Shown in pieces: positions 28,764 to 39,291 of a stretch of DNA of 64,000 nucleotides (position 1 is the first letter of the stretch; each line of letters begins with the position of its first letter). Source of the stretch: SPDF01 sp963699825 (lineage in GTDB: Bacteria; Gemmatimonadota; Gemmatimonadetes; Gemmatimonadales; GWC2-71-9); the NCBI GenBank assembly GCA_963699825.1, contig CAVOVI010000001.1, positions 186,001-250,000 on the forward strand. The letters run 5' to 3'. The notes under the pieces are model-generated. The model ran no database searches, was not told where the DNA came from, and saw nothing but the letters and a program-made list of their open reading frames with translations. Position numbers and translations under genes: made by a program.

Positions 28764-28782
28764 CGGGGGCATGAGGCCCCCG
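28764..28782 (+). promoter_or_regulatory. GC hairpin that places the comEC start codon in its loop
   Basis: CGGGGGC at 28764-28770 pairs perfectly with GCCCCCG at 28776-28782, leaving a five-base loop ATGAG whose ATG is the comEC start at 28771. In RNA this seven-pair all-GC stem would be very stable and could hinder initiation. It may be chance in GC-rich sequence. Confidence 0.4.
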
Positions 28783-31026
28783 CTCGCCGCCTGCATTGCA
28801 ATCGCCTACGGGGCCGGTCTCGCGACCGGCCTCGCACGTTTTCCGGCCCCTGTGGTCGTTCTCCTGATACTCCTCCCTCTGATTGTCGCCCCGGCGCAGG
28901 TCCGGGGACTCTGCGGCGCAGGGATCGTCCTCGGCCTCCTCACGGGGACGCTGGCCGGACGTGCGGACCGCGCCAGCTGTGCGGCGATGCTCCCCGCTGG
29001 TCCGGTCGTCGTCACCCTCCGCACCGAGGAACCGGTCGATTCCGGCGGGGCGCGGGCGCGGGCCACCCTGCCAGACGCAGGTTGCCACGGCAGTATCGCG
29101 GTGGCGTGGCCGCGCGCGTGGCAGGCGCCCGCCGGGATGGAAGTGGAAGCCGAGGGACAGTGGCGGCCGAGGGCGGGCCGTTTCGACCGCCCCGGGGGGA
29201 TCCTCCTGGTCAGGGAGGTGCGCGGGCCGACAATGCGAGCCACCCTTGGCGACCGGGTCCGGACCGGTATTCATGATATCGCGCAACGGCTCTATGGCCG
29301 GCGAGCTCCGCTGGTCGATGCGCTGGTGCTGGGGCGGAGAACCGATCTCGACCGGGACCTGCTCGAGGATTTCGCCAGCGCGGGATTGATGCACCTGCTG
29401 GCGATCAGCGGCTTTCATCTCGGCCTGCTGGCTGGGTGGGTCTTTCTCCTCCTGAGGCTCCTCCGGGTCCGTCGAGAGCGGGCCGGGTTCGCCGCCGCGC
29501 TCTTTGCCGTCACGTACACCGTCTTCCTCGGCTGGCCTGCTCCCGCCGCGCGGGCAGCGACGCTCGCCGTGCTCCTTGCGCTGCAGCGCAGCAGGCAACG
29601 AATGCCCCGTGCAGGGGCCCTCCTCGGGACGACCGCCCTTCTCGTCCTCATCTGCGACCCCTGGGCGGTCCTTGCGGTGGGAGGCTGGCTTTCGATCGCT
29701 GCACTCTGGGGTGCGGTCACCTTTTCCGGCTGGGCCGGGAGGCGGCTGGGCAGCGGGGCAGTTCTCCGCAGCCTCGCAACCTCGGTCGGGGCGACGTTCG
29801 CTACGGCGCCGATTACCGCCGCCGCGCTCGGGACGGTCGCCCTGGCCGGGATCTTCCTCAATCTGGTCGCCATCCCCCTGGCAGCACTCGTGGTACCTGC
29901 CGTGGTGGCCAGTCTCGCTCTGGGCGCAATCCTGCCGGCCGCGGCGGGGCCGCTCGCCGCTGGCGCCGGGGTAGGGCTGGGCCTGCTGCAGGAAGTGGCT
30001 CACTGGGGAAGCTCTCTCCCGGCCGGGCACCTCGTTCTTCCCGCCACGCCATGGGCCGCGCTTCCGTGGGTGGCCATCCTGCTGGCCCTGCTCTGGAGCT
30101 TCAATCGAACCACCAGCAGGGAGGCCCTGCGCCGGCTCGGCTGGATCGGGGTGGTGGTGTTGTGGGGTTGGGCCGGGTTCGCGGGCCTGTCCGATCTTCG
30201 CATTCGACCTGACGGGGGGTCGGAACTGGCGTTACATTTTCTTGATGTGGGGCAGGGCGATGCGGCAGCGATCCGTACCCCAGGCGGGCACTGGATCCTC
30301 GTGGACGGAGGGCCCATCGGGCGCTCGTCCGACGCCGGCCGGAGTGTGGTGGTTCCATTCCTGAGACGGCACGGGGTTCGGCAGGTGGATGCGGTGATCC
30401 TGTCGCATGCACACGCCGATCACCTGGGAGGCGTTCCTTCGATCCTCGATCGGATGGCGGTGCGAGAGGTCATCGATCCCGCCATTGCGAGTGCGGAGCC
30501 GCTCTATGCCGCGTTCCTGGCGCAGCTCGATGAATTCGAGACTCCGTGGATGCGGGCGCGCCGCGGGGACAACTTCACGATCGACAGCGTCGAGTTTCGT
30601 GTCCTCCATCCGGACACGACCTGGGATGGGTGGGGGCAGGATCTCAACGAGAACTCGCTCGTCCTGTCGGTCGCGTATCGGGACTTCCGGGCGGTCCTCG
30701 CCGGCGATGCCGGCCTTCCCGTGGAGGCGATGCTCGCGGGGCGGGCCGGACGAGCGGACCTGCTGAAGGTAGGTCACCACGGGAGCCGAGGGGCGACAGG
30801 GGAGCGGTGGCTCGCGGAGCTCGCACCCACCACCGCCGTCATCAGTGTCGGGAAGGGAAACAGGTACGGCCATCCGTCGCCCGAGGCGATGGCGCGTCTC
30901 AGCGCAGCAGCCGTCGAGGTGTTCCGCACCGATCGTGACGGGACTATCGAGGTTCGGACGGACGGCCGGGCCATGACTATCCACTCCCGCCAGGGAGTGG
31001 TCACGCACACAGTGAGTGAGCCATGA
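28771..31026 (+). CDS. comEC: DNA-uptake channel protein ComEC/Rec2
   Basis: Polytopic membrane protein that forms the inner-membrane channel for single-stranded DNA in natural transformation. Of 751 residues, the first part has hydrophobic segments and an OB-like region (DUF4131-type). The Competence domain holds LLEDFASAGLMHLLAISGFH, the signature of this family. The C-terminal metallo-beta-lactamase domain has LDVGQGDAAAIRTPGGHWIL, VILSHAHADHLGG (about residue 545) and KVGHHGSRGAT. All main motifs are present in one frame, so it looks functional. It sits between comFB and fbp, overlapping the latter by ATGA. No other competence gene is in the window. Confidence 0.94.
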   Translation: MRPPLAACIAIAYGAGLATGLARFPAPVVVLLILLPLIVAPAQVRGLCGAGIVLGLLTGTLAGRADRASCAAMLPAGPVVVTLRTEEPVDSGGARARATLPDAGCHGSIAVAWPRAWQAPAGMEVEAEGQWRPRAGRFDRPGGILLVREVRGPTMRATLGDRVRTGIHDIAQRLYGRRAPLVDALVLGRRTDLDRDLLEDFASAGLMHLLAISGFHLGLLAGWVFLLLRLLRVRRERAGFAAALFAVTYTVFLGWPAPAARAATLAVLLALQRSRQRMPRAGALLGTTALLVLICDPWAVLAVGGWLSIAALWGAVTFSGWAGRRLGSGAVLRSLATSVGATFATAPITAAALGTVALAGIFLNLVAIPLAALVVPAVVASLALGAILPAAAGPLAAGAGVGLGLLQEVAHWGSSLPAGHLVLPATPWAALPWVAILLALLWSFNRTTSREALRRLGWIGVVVLWGWAGFAGLSDLRIRPDGGSELALHFLDVGQGDAAAIRTPGGHWILVDGGPIGRSSDAGRSVVVPFLRRHGVRQVDAVILSHAHADHLGGVPSILDRMAVREVIDPAIASAEPLYAAFLAQLDEFETPWMRARRGDNFTIDSVEFRVLHPDTTWDGWGQDLNENSLVLSVAYRDFRAVLAGDAGLPVEAMLAGRAGRADLLKVGHHGSRGATGERWLAELAPTTAVISVGKGNRYGHPSPEAMARLSAAAVEVFRTDRDGTIEVRTDGRAMTIHSRQGVVTHTVSEP

Positions 31027-32041
31027 TCGGAAGCACGGCGGTCACGACCATCGAACGGTTCATCATCGACCAGGAACACAAGTACCCCGAGGCGACCGGG
31101 GAACTGTCGAACCTGCTGTACGATATCGCGCTGGGGGCCAAGCTCATCGCCGCGGCGACTCGACGGGCGGGGCTGGTCAACATCCTCGGCGCCATAGGCA
31201 ATGTGAACGTCCAGGGTGAGGAGCAGCAGAAACTTGATGTCTTCGCCAACGAAATCCTGAAGAACGCGCTGAATCACACGGGCAGGGTCTGCGTCATGGC
31301 CTCCGAGGAAGACGACGCGCCGATCCCGATTCCCCCGGAGTATCCCGCAGGGAAGTACGTCGTGCTCTTCGATCCGCTCGACGGCTCTTCCAACATCGAC
31401 TCCAATGCGTCCGTCGGGACCATCTTCAGCGTGTATCGGCGCGTCTCGATGGAGGGCCGGGGCACGATGGACGACGTCCTCCAGCCTGGTCACAGGCAGG
31501 TGGCTGCCGGCTACGTGCTCTACGGCTCGAGCACGATGCTGGTCTATACCACGGGACAGGGGGTCCACGGCTTCACCCTCGATCCGACGATCGGCGAATT
31601 CCTGCTGTCGCATCCCGATATCAGGACGCCCGAGGTCGGCAAGTACTACAGCGTGAACGAGTCGAACTATGCGCGCTGGAACCGCGGAAGCCAGATGGCG
31701 GTACGCGGCTTCCACGGCGACACGCCGGAACGGATGAAGGGCAAGAACAGCCGGTACATCGGGGCGTTCGTGGCGGACTTCCACCGCAACCTGATCAACG
31801 GGGGGATCTTCCTCTATCCCGCCGATACGAAAAACCCCAACGGAAAACTGCGCCTGCTCTACGAATGCAGCCCGATGGCGTTCCTGGTGGAACAGGCGGG
31901 TGGATCAGCCACCGACGGGGTCCGCCGAATCCTCGATCTGCAACCGGAGTCGTTGCATCAGCGCGTGCCGCTGGCCATCGGATCGAAAGCCGATGTCGAG
32001 TTCGTCGCCCGCACCATGCTGGAATTCGGGACCGACGTCCC

Positions 32042-32045
<4 letters not shown>
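31023..32045 (+). CDS. fbp: Fructose-1,6-bisphosphatase, class I
   Basis: Gluconeogenic enzyme that hydrolyses fructose 1,6-bisphosphate to fructose 6-phosphate in the cytoplasm. The metal and substrate motif FDPLDGSSNIDSNASVGTIF (about residues 116-135) is the class I signature. MASEEDDAPIPIP holds the earlier metal-binding acidic residues, and GKLRLLYECSPMAFLVEQAG is the C-terminal block with the active-site region. Length 340 residues. The ATG overlaps the comEC stop, and the stop overlaps the start of the mutase gene. Presence of this step and of propionate-type mutase chemistry next door may link to anaplerosis, but only by proximity. Confidence 0.96.
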
Positions 32046-33594
<1,549 letters not shown>

Positions 33595-33601
33595 ACCTTC
33601 C

Positions 33602-33630
33602 TTGAACCTCGCTCCCTGAGGGGCTAAGTT
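33602..33630 (+). promoter_or_regulatory. Possible promoter before the FmdB-type gene
   Basis: TTGAAC at 33602-33607 and TAAGTT at 33625-33630 are 17 bases apart in a 71-base gap that follows the mutase gene. The -35 is good and the -10 weak. The gap is otherwise without features. Confidence 0.3.
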
Positions 33631-33665
33631 TATCGGCTGGCTTTACTTAGACCGGATGGAGCGGC

Positions 33666-34004
33666 ATGCCGACGTACGATTATCAGTGCACCGCTGGACA
33701 CAATTTCGAGAAGATCCACAAGATGTCCGAATCGCCGAGGGTCAAGTGCCCGACCTGCGGCAAGGCGGCAGCGCGCCAGATTTCCGGTGGAGCCGGCCTC
33801 GTGTTCAAGGGCAGCGGATTTTACATCACCGATTATGGCAAGGACGGCAAGGGCGCCCGTAAGGCGGAGTCGGGCGAGAGCTCCGGCGTTGCGGCCGCCA
33901 AGCCCGATGCCGGCGGCGCTGCCACTCCGGCCAAGGCCGAACCAAAGCCCGCCAAGGAGACCGCGCCGAAATCTGCCGGCAGCGGGAAGAAGGCGGCCGA
34001 GTGA
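33666..34004 (+). CDS. FmdB-family zinc-ribbon protein
   Basis: A 112-residue protein. MPTYDYQCTAGHNFEKIHKM with KCPTCGKAAARQISGGAG is the FmdB/CxxC_CXXC_SSSS regulatory-type zinc ribbon, with one cysteine from C-x-x-GH and two from CPTCG. GLVFKGSGFYITDYGK is the conserved end of the domain. The remaining half is a low-complexity tail rich in Ala, Lys and Pro (AKAEPKPAKETAPK). The family's role is poorly known; FmdB was named as a putative regulator of formamidase. Start ATG 33666 gives the invariant MPTY. It overlaps argS (GTG inside its last codon). Confidence 0.9.
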   Translation: MPTYDYQCTAGHNFEKIHKMSESPRVKCPTCGKAAARQISGGAGLVFKGSGFYITDYGKDGKGARKAESGESSGVAAAKPDAGGAATPAKAEPKPAKETAPKSAGSGKKAAE

Positions 34005-35638
34005 GTGACGTGCTGCGGGAGGCGCTGGGGCGCGTGGCGGCGACGCTGGGTGCGCCGGACGCCGACTTCGTGCTGGAACGGCCCAAGGACTCCGGGCACG
34101 GAGACCTGGCCACCAATCTCGCGATGGTCCTCGCCAAGGTGCAGAAGGCTCCGCCGCGCGCCGTGGCCGCCAGGATCATCGAGCTGCTCGATTTGCCCCC
34201 GGACATCGTGGAAAAGACGGAAATCGCCGGGCCGGGCTTCATCAACTTCTGGCTGGCGACCGACGAACTCGCGGCGGCACTCCGTGCCATCATCGATGCC
34301 GGGGATCGCTACGGCGCGCACGACTACGGCAAGGGCACGCGCGTCAACGTCGAATTTGTTTCGGTGAATCCCACGGGCCCCCTCCATGTGGGTCACGGTC
34401 GGGGCGGGGCGCTCGGCGATGCCATCTCGTCGCTGCTGGAGTGGACCGGGCACGAGGTCACGCGTGAGTTCTACCTCAACGATGCCGGCGTCCAGATCGA
34501 TCGCCTCGCGCAGAGTCTCTGGGCCCGGGTGCAGGAGGCGGTGGGCCGCTCTGCCGACATCCCCGAGGGGGGATACCACGGGGAGTACCTGCGCGGCGAT
34601 GCGGCGCGTTTGCTCGAGCGGGAAGGGCGGGCGTTCGCGGACCTGGCCGAAGAGGAAGGGGTACGGCAGTGCCGGGTGCTCGCGGTGCAGATGCAGCGGG
34701 AGACGCAGGACCAGGACCTCGCGAGCTTCGGCGTGCACTTTGACCTGATCTCCTCCGAGCAGGCGATCTACGATCGGGGAGCCATCGGCGAGACGCTTGC
34801 GCTCCTGGATGCTCGCGGGCTGACCTTCGAGCGCGACGGCGCGCTCTGGCTGCGGACCACGGACTTCGGCGACGACCAGGACCGGGTCCTGCGCAAGAGC
34901 GACGGGACCTACACCTACTTCCTGCCGGATATCGCCTACCACGTCGACAAGCACGACCGCGGATTCGACCGCGTGATCGACGTGTGGGGCGCGGACCACC
35001 ACGGCTACGTCCCGCGGGTCCGGGCCGCGATGCGCGCCCTGGGATATCCGGATGAGTTCTTCCACGTCTCGATCGTCCAGCTGGTGAAGGTGTTGCGCGG
35101 CGGTGAAGAGGTGAAGATGTCGAAGCGCTCCGGGGAGTTCATCACCCTGCGCGACCTGATCGATGAGACGGGGCCCGATGCCGCCCGGTACTTCTTCCTG
35201 ATGCGCCGGGGAGACTCACAGCTCAACTTCGACCTCGACCTCGCCACGAGCCAGAGCGACGAGAATCCGGTGTTCTACGTGCAGATGGCGCACGCCCGGG
35301 TGAGCGGCATCTTCCGGGTTGCCGACATCGATCCCGATTCCGTCAGCGCCGATGTGCAACTCGAGGCGCTGCCTGCTCCCGAAGATCGGGAGCTGTTGAA
35401 GAAGCTGACCGCGTTCCCCGAGATCACCGCGCGCGCCGCCCGGGAACTCGAGCCGCACCGGCTGACGGGTTATCTCGAGGAACTCGCCCGGCTGACCCAC
35501 GGCTGGTATCACAAGTGCCGCGTCCTCGGCGAACCGCCCGAGGTTGAGCGTGCACGGCTCGCCCTCGCGCGCGCCACGCGCATTGTCCTGGCCAACGGCC
35601 TCACCCTTCTCGGCCTGACGGCCCCCGACCGGATGTGA
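34001..35638 (+). CDS. argS: Arginyl-tRNA synthetase
   Basis: Class I synthetase for tRNA-Arg. The N-terminal additional domain (Add-1, MSDVLREALGRVAATLG, FVLERPKDSGHGDLATNLA) is typical of ArgRS. The HIGH-like motif lies in VNPTGPLHVGHGRGGALGD (about residue 129), and the KMSKS-like loop in EEVKMSKRSGEFITLRD (about residue 372). The anticodon-binding DALR domain ends with LGLTAPDRM, where homologues end in R-M or similar. Length 545 residues. GTG at 34001 overlaps the preceding stop. The kinase gene follows after 4 bases. Confidence 0.96.
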   Translation: MSDVLREALGRVAATLGAPDADFVLERPKDSGHGDLATNLAMVLAKVQKAPPRAVAARIIELLDLPPDIVEKTEIAGPGFINFWLATDELAAALRAIIDAGDRYGAHDYGKGTRVNVEFVSVNPTGPLHVGHGRGGALGDAISSLLEWTGHEVTREFYLNDAGVQIDRLAQSLWARVQEAVGRSADIPEGGYHGEYLRGDAARLLEREGRAFADLAEEEGVRQCRVLAVQMQRETQDQDLASFGVHFDLISSEQAIYDRGAIGETLALLDARGLTFERDGALWLRTTDFGDDQDRVLRKSDGTYTYFLPDIAYHVDKHDRGFDRVIDVWGADHHGYVPRVRAAMRALGYPDEFFHVSIVQLVKVLRGGEEVKMSKRSGEFITLRDLIDETGPDAARYFFLMRRGDSQLNFDLDLATSQSDENPVFYVQMAHARVSGIFRVADIDPDSVSADVQLEALPAPEDRELLKKLTAFPEITARAARELEPHRLTGYLEELARLTHGWYHKCRVLGEPPEVERARLALARATRIVLANGLTLLGLTAPDRM

Positions 35639-35642
35639 TGCG

Positions 35643-36563
35643 ATGACCCTGATGGTGGTTGGCAGTGTGGCGCTCGACTCCATCCATACGCCCTTCGGCG
35701 AGACCGCCGATGCGCTGGGCGGGTCCGCCGTGTATTTCGCCGTGGCCGGCTCCCTCATGCACCGGGTGCACGTCGTGGGCGTGGTCGGTGACGACTACCC
35801 GGTGGCCGAGCTCGATCGCCTGGCACCGCGCGGCATCGACTGGACCGGAGTGGAGCGCGCGCAGGGCGAGAGCTTCCGGTGGAAGGGGAAGTACTCCTAC
35901 GACCTGCAGAGCCGGGAGACGCTGGAGACGCGGCTCGGCGTCTTTGCCGCGTTTCAGCCCAAGATTCCGGCGGCGCTGCACGCCGCGAAGCTCGTCTTCC
36001 TGGGCAATATCGATCCGGCGTTGCAAAACGGTGTGCTCGACCAGGTGACGTCACCGGCGCTCGTGGTCTGTGACACCATGAACTACTGGATCCAGAGCAC
36101 GAAGCCGGAACTGATGAAGCTGCTCAAGCGAGTGGACATCCTGATGGTGAACGACGGCGAGGCTCGCGAGCTCTCCGGCGACTGGAACATTCACCGGGCC
36201 GGGCGGTGGATCCTGGCACACGGCCCGAAGCGCGTAGTCATCAAGCAGGGCGAATTCGGTGCGCTGCTCATCGAACCAGGCCGGACGTTCTACGTTCCCG
36301 CCTTCCCGCTGGAGGAGGTCTTCGATCCCACGGGTGCCGGCGATGCGTTCGCGGGCGGATTCATGGGGTACCTGGCACGCGCCGGCCAGACCGACAGCGA
36401 TCACTTGCGCCGGGCCATGGTCTACGGCGCGGCCATGGGGTCGTTCGCGGTCTCCCAGTTCGGCATCAAGGGGTTCGACGGGGTGACCACCGTGGACGTC
36501 GAGAAGCGGGTTCGCGCATTTCACGACCTTACGCACGTGACAGCGGCGGAGCGCGTCCCATGA
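35643..36563 (+). CDS. PfkB-family sugar kinase
   Basis: A ribokinase-fold kinase of 306 residues. The N-terminal strand VVGSVALDSIHTPFG with LGGSAVYFAVAGSL is the substrate-side pattern (glycine pair and YFA). ILMVNDGEARELSGDW and VIKQGEFGALLIEPG form the nucleotide side, and DPTGAGDAFAGGFMGYLA (about residues 228-245) is the PfkB signature 2 with catalytic aspartate. The substrate is not evident: ribose, adenosine or another sugar are possible. Genes of this type beside purM in related genomes are often annotated only as sugar kinases. It overlaps purM by ATGA, which hints at a nucleoside or ribose role. Confidence 0.88.
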   Translation: MTLMVVGSVALDSIHTPFGETADALGGSAVYFAVAGSLMHRVHVVGVVGDDYPVAELDRLAPRGIDWTGVERAQGESFRWKGKYSYDLQSRETLETRLGVFAAFQPKIPAALHAAKLVFLGNIDPALQNGVLDQVTSPALVVCDTMNYWIQSTKPELMKLLKRVDILMVNDGEARELSGDWNIHRAGRWILAHGPKRVVIKQGEFGALLIEPGRTFYVPAFPLEEVFDPTGAGDAFAGGFMGYLARAGQTDSDHLRRAMVYGAAMGSFAVSQFGIKGFDGVTTVDVEKRVRAFHDLTHVTAAERVP

Positions 36564-37597
36564 CCCAGTCGGGCAAGCCGCGACAGTACGCGGCGGCAGG
36601 AGTGGACCTGGTCGATGCGGAATCCGCGAAGGAGCGGATCGGACGACTCGTCGCCGGCACGCGCACGCCGCTGACGGCCGGGCGCGTCGGCGCCTTCGGC
36701 GGCATGGTGCGGATTCCCCCGGGAATGCGGAATCCCACACTTGTCATGAGCACCGACGGTGTCGGCACGAAGGTCCTCGTCGCGCAGCAGGCGGGTCGCT
36801 TCGACACCGTGGGGGAGTGTCTCGTCAACCACAGCGTCAACGACATTCTCGTGCACGGCGCACGGCCGATCGCGTTCATGGACTACATCGCCGGGGCCGG
36901 ACTCAGCATCGAGATGCTCGCCGACATCGTTGAGGGCGTCGCCCGCGGCTGCCGAGCGCACGGGATGGACCTCGCGGGCGGAGAGACGGCGCAGATGCCG
37001 GGGCTCTACGCCCACGGGCACTTCGACCTCGCCGGCACGATTGTCGGAGTCGTGGAAGAGGACGAGGCGCTGCACGGCGACACCGTGGTTCCCGGCGATG
37101 TCCTGCTTGGATACGCCTCGACCGGCCTGCATACCAACGGGTACACCCTCGCGCGCAAGATCGCCGCGCAGGACCTCGGGCTGGGGATCACAGACGAGTG
37201 GCCAGGTCTCGGGCAGTCGGTCGCCGATGCCTTCCTCGCGGTGCATCGCAGTTACGCCAAGGCGGTCACTCCGGTGTTCGGCCGGATCCACGCACTCGCT
37301 CACATCACCGGTGGCGGGATACCCGGCAACCTCGTCCGCGTCCTTCCAGAGGGATGCGAGGCCGTTGTTGAGACCGGCAGCTGGAAATGGCCGCCGCTCT
37401 TCCGCCTGATGCAGGAGGCGGGCAAGGTCTCCACGGAGGAGATGCGGGACGTCTTCAATCTCGGGGCAGGCCTGATCGCGGTGCTGCCGCAGGACGCGGT
37501 TGCGATTGCGGAAGCCGCTGCCGCCGCGGATGGCGTGAAGACCTGGGTGATGGGGCACATCGTCTCCGGCACCCGCGGCGTGCGGTTCACGACGTGA
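36560..37597 (+). CDS. purM: Phosphoribosylformylglycinamidine cyclo-ligase
   Basis: AIR synthetase of purine biosynthesis: FGAM plus ATP gives aminoimidazole ribonucleotide. YAAAGVDLVDAESAKERIG is the usual N-terminal block. STDGVGTKVLVAQQAG, NHSVNDILVHGARPIAFMDY, GMDLAGGETAQMPG and HITGGGIPGNLVRVLP are family motifs, and DVFNLGAGLIAVL is near the end. The 345-residue length is normal. ATG 36560 overlaps the kinase stop. It precedes the riboflavin genes by 18 bases; purine and riboflavin pathways share GTP as a precursor, so co-expression would be sensible. Confidence 0.97.
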   Translation: MTQSGKPRQYAAAGVDLVDAESAKERIGRLVAGTRTPLTAGRVGAFGGMVRIPPGMRNPTLVMSTDGVGTKVLVAQQAGRFDTVGECLVNHSVNDILVHGARPIAFMDYIAGAGLSIEMLADIVEGVARGCRAHGMDLAGGETAQMPGLYAHGHFDLAGTIVGVVEEDEALHGDTVVPGDVLLGYASTGLHTNGYTLARKIAAQDLGLGITDEWPGLGQSVADAFLAVHRSYAKAVTPVFGRIHALAHITGGGIPGNLVRVLPEGCEAVVETGSWKWPPLFRLMQEAGKVSTEEMRDVFNLGAGLIAVLPQDAVAIAEAAAAADGVKTWVMGHIVSGTRGVRFTT

Positions 37598-37615
37598 GCG
37601 GGGCGCCTCGCTGAA

Positions 37616-38692
37616 GTGACCGCCACCGCCGCGATGCCGCGCGCAATCGAGCTCGCCTGGCGGGGCTGGGGGCGGGTGCATCCCAACCCGCTGGTCGGCG
37701 CAGCGTTGTTCGACCAGGCCGGCGAACTCGCCGGGGAGGGGTGGCACGCCGAATTCGGCGGGCCGCATGCCGAGCGGATGGCCATCGATGCCGCCGGCGA
37801 CCGCGCGCGGGGTGGCACCCTCTTCGTCTCCCTGGAGCCCTGCGGCCATCACGGGAAGCAGCCGCCGTGCACCGAGGCGATTCTGGAGGCCGGCATCGCC
37901 CGCGTCGTGTTTGCGCTGGAGGATCCGAGTCCGGAGGCAGGCGGCGGGGCGGAACTGCTGCGGGCAGCGGGTGTTGTGGTCGAGGGGGGAGCCGGGCGGG
38001 CCGAGGCTGCGGCGCAGAATGCGGCGTTCCTGGCTCGCTGGCGCAATCCTGAGCGCCCATGGGTGGCCCTGAAGCTCGCGACCTCGCTCGACGGACGCAT
38101 CGCCGATCGGTTTGGTCGGTCGCGCTGGATCTCCGGTGAGGAGGCGCGTGACTACGTGCACTGGCTCCGCGCCGGCATGGACGCCATCGGCGTCGGCGGC
38201 GCGACGGCTCGTGCCGATGATCCGTCGCTGACGGTCCGTGGCCGCATCGAGCCGCGCGCAGCGCCGCTCCGGGTGGTCTTCGACCAGACGGGCAACCTGC
38301 CAACGACGCTCGAGATCCTGCGAACCGCGCGGGAACTCCCGACCTGCGTCGTGGCGGGCCCGCTGCTCTCCAGCGAGCGGGCGGAGGCGATCGAGGCGAC
38401 TGGGGCCCGGCTGCTCCGCACCAATGGGCTCCACCATGGATTGGTCGAGCTCCGCGGGCTGGGCGTCGGATCGCTCCTGGTCGAGGGCGGGGGACAACTG
38501 GCGGGGTCGTTACTTCGAGAGGGACTCGTGGATCGATACTACTGGATCCAAAGCCCAATCTGGCTGGGGGAAGGTGGAGTCCCCGCCGTGGCAGGGCTGC
38601 CAGGGATCGAACTCGCCACCGTGGATCGGTGGGAGGTGGTGGAGCGCCGCGTCCTGGGTGCCGACACCCTCCTTGTGGCGGACCGGGGCTGA
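37616..38692 (+). CDS. ribD: Bifunctional riboflavin deaminase/reductase RibD
   Basis: Carries out the deamination and side-chain reduction of the pyrimidine intermediate in riboflavin synthesis. The N-terminal deaminase domain has ALFDQAG, PHAERMAIDAAG (zinc His and catalytic Glu near residues 51-53) and SLEPCGHHGKQPPCTEAI (zinc cysteines). The C-terminal reductase domain has LKLATSLDGRIADRFGRSRW, DAIGVGGATARADDPSLTVR and LLVEGGGQLAGSLLREG. Length is 358 residues from GTG 37616; ATG 37634 (MPRAIELAWRGWG) is an equally good start by homology. No FMN riboswitch precedes it. Confidence 0.95.
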   Translation: MTATAAMPRAIELAWRGWGRVHPNPLVGAALFDQAGELAGEGWHAEFGGPHAERMAIDAAGDRARGGTLFVSLEPCGHHGKQPPCTEAILEAGIARVVFALEDPSPEAGGGAELLRAAGVVVEGGAGRAEAAAQNAAFLARWRNPERPWVALKLATSLDGRIADRFGRSRWISGEEARDYVHWLRAGMDAIGVGGATARADDPSLTVRGRIEPRAAPLRVVFDQTGNLPTTLEILRTARELPTCVVAGPLLSSERAEAIEATGARLLRTNGLHHGLVELRGLGVGSLLVEGGGQLAGSLLREGLVDRYYWIQSPIWLGEGGVPAVAGLPGIELATVDRWEVVERRVLGADTLLVADRG

Positions 38693-39291
38693 TGTTCACC
38701 GGGCTCGTGTCCGCGGTCGGCACCGTTCAATCCGCCCGTGCGGCGGACGGCGGGCGGGTCCTCACCATCCGCGCTCCCTGGCGGGGGTTGGCCCTCGGTG
38801 AGAGCATCGCGGTCGACGGTGCCTGCCTGACGGTGGCCCGGCGGCTCAAGGGCGCCTTTGCCGTGCATGTCATCGCCACGAGCCTCGAGCGCACCGCCTT
38901 CGGTGACTATCGGGCCGGCCGGCGGGTGAATCTGGAACGTGCGCTGCGCGCCGGCGACCGTCTCGGTGGGCATCTGGTCCAGGGGCATGTGGATGGGGTG
39001 GGGAAGATCCGGCGCCTCACCTGGAAGGAGGACGCCTTGCTGATGGACATCGGCGTCCCGGCGGCGGTCGCGGAGGCCTCGATTCCGCTCGGTTCGATCA
39101 CGGTGGACGGGGTCAGCCTGACCGTGAACGCCCTCCGGGCACGGAACGTCATTCAGGTCTCGCTGATACCCTTTACCTTGCAGCATACGACCCTCGGTGA
39201 TCGCGAGGTCGGCGATCGGGTGCATCTCGAGGGCGATACGATCGGCAAATATGTGGCGGCGTGGCTGTTGCGCCGCGGAGAGCATACATGA
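38692..39291 (+). CDS. ribE: Riboflavin synthase, alpha subunit
   Basis: Dismutates two 6,7-dimethyl-8-ribityllumazine molecules into riboflavin. The invariant MFTGLV start is at ATG 38692, overlapping the ribD stop (TGATG). Two lumazine-binding repeats are visible: ESIAVDGACLTVARR in the first and GSITVDGVSLTVNALR in the second, each with the family SxxVDGxxLTV motif. GHLVQGHVDGVGKI links them. The 199 residues match the family. It lies between ribD and ribBA, so the pathway order D-E-BA-H is complete. Confidence 0.96.
   Translation: MFTGLVSAVGTVQSARAADGGRVLTIRAPWRGLALGESIAVDGACLTVARRLKGAFAVHVIATSLERTAFGDYRAGRRVNLERALRAGDRLGGHLVQGHVDGVGKIRRLTWKEDALLMDIGVPAAVAEASIPLGSITVDGVSLTVNALRARNVIQVSLIPFTLQHTTLGDREVGDRVHLEGDTIGKYVAAWLLRRGEHT

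Noticed and set aside
37598..37615. FMN riboswitch before ribD.
   Set aside because: The purM-ribD gap is 18 bases and no aptamer-like sequence occurs in the purM 3' end.
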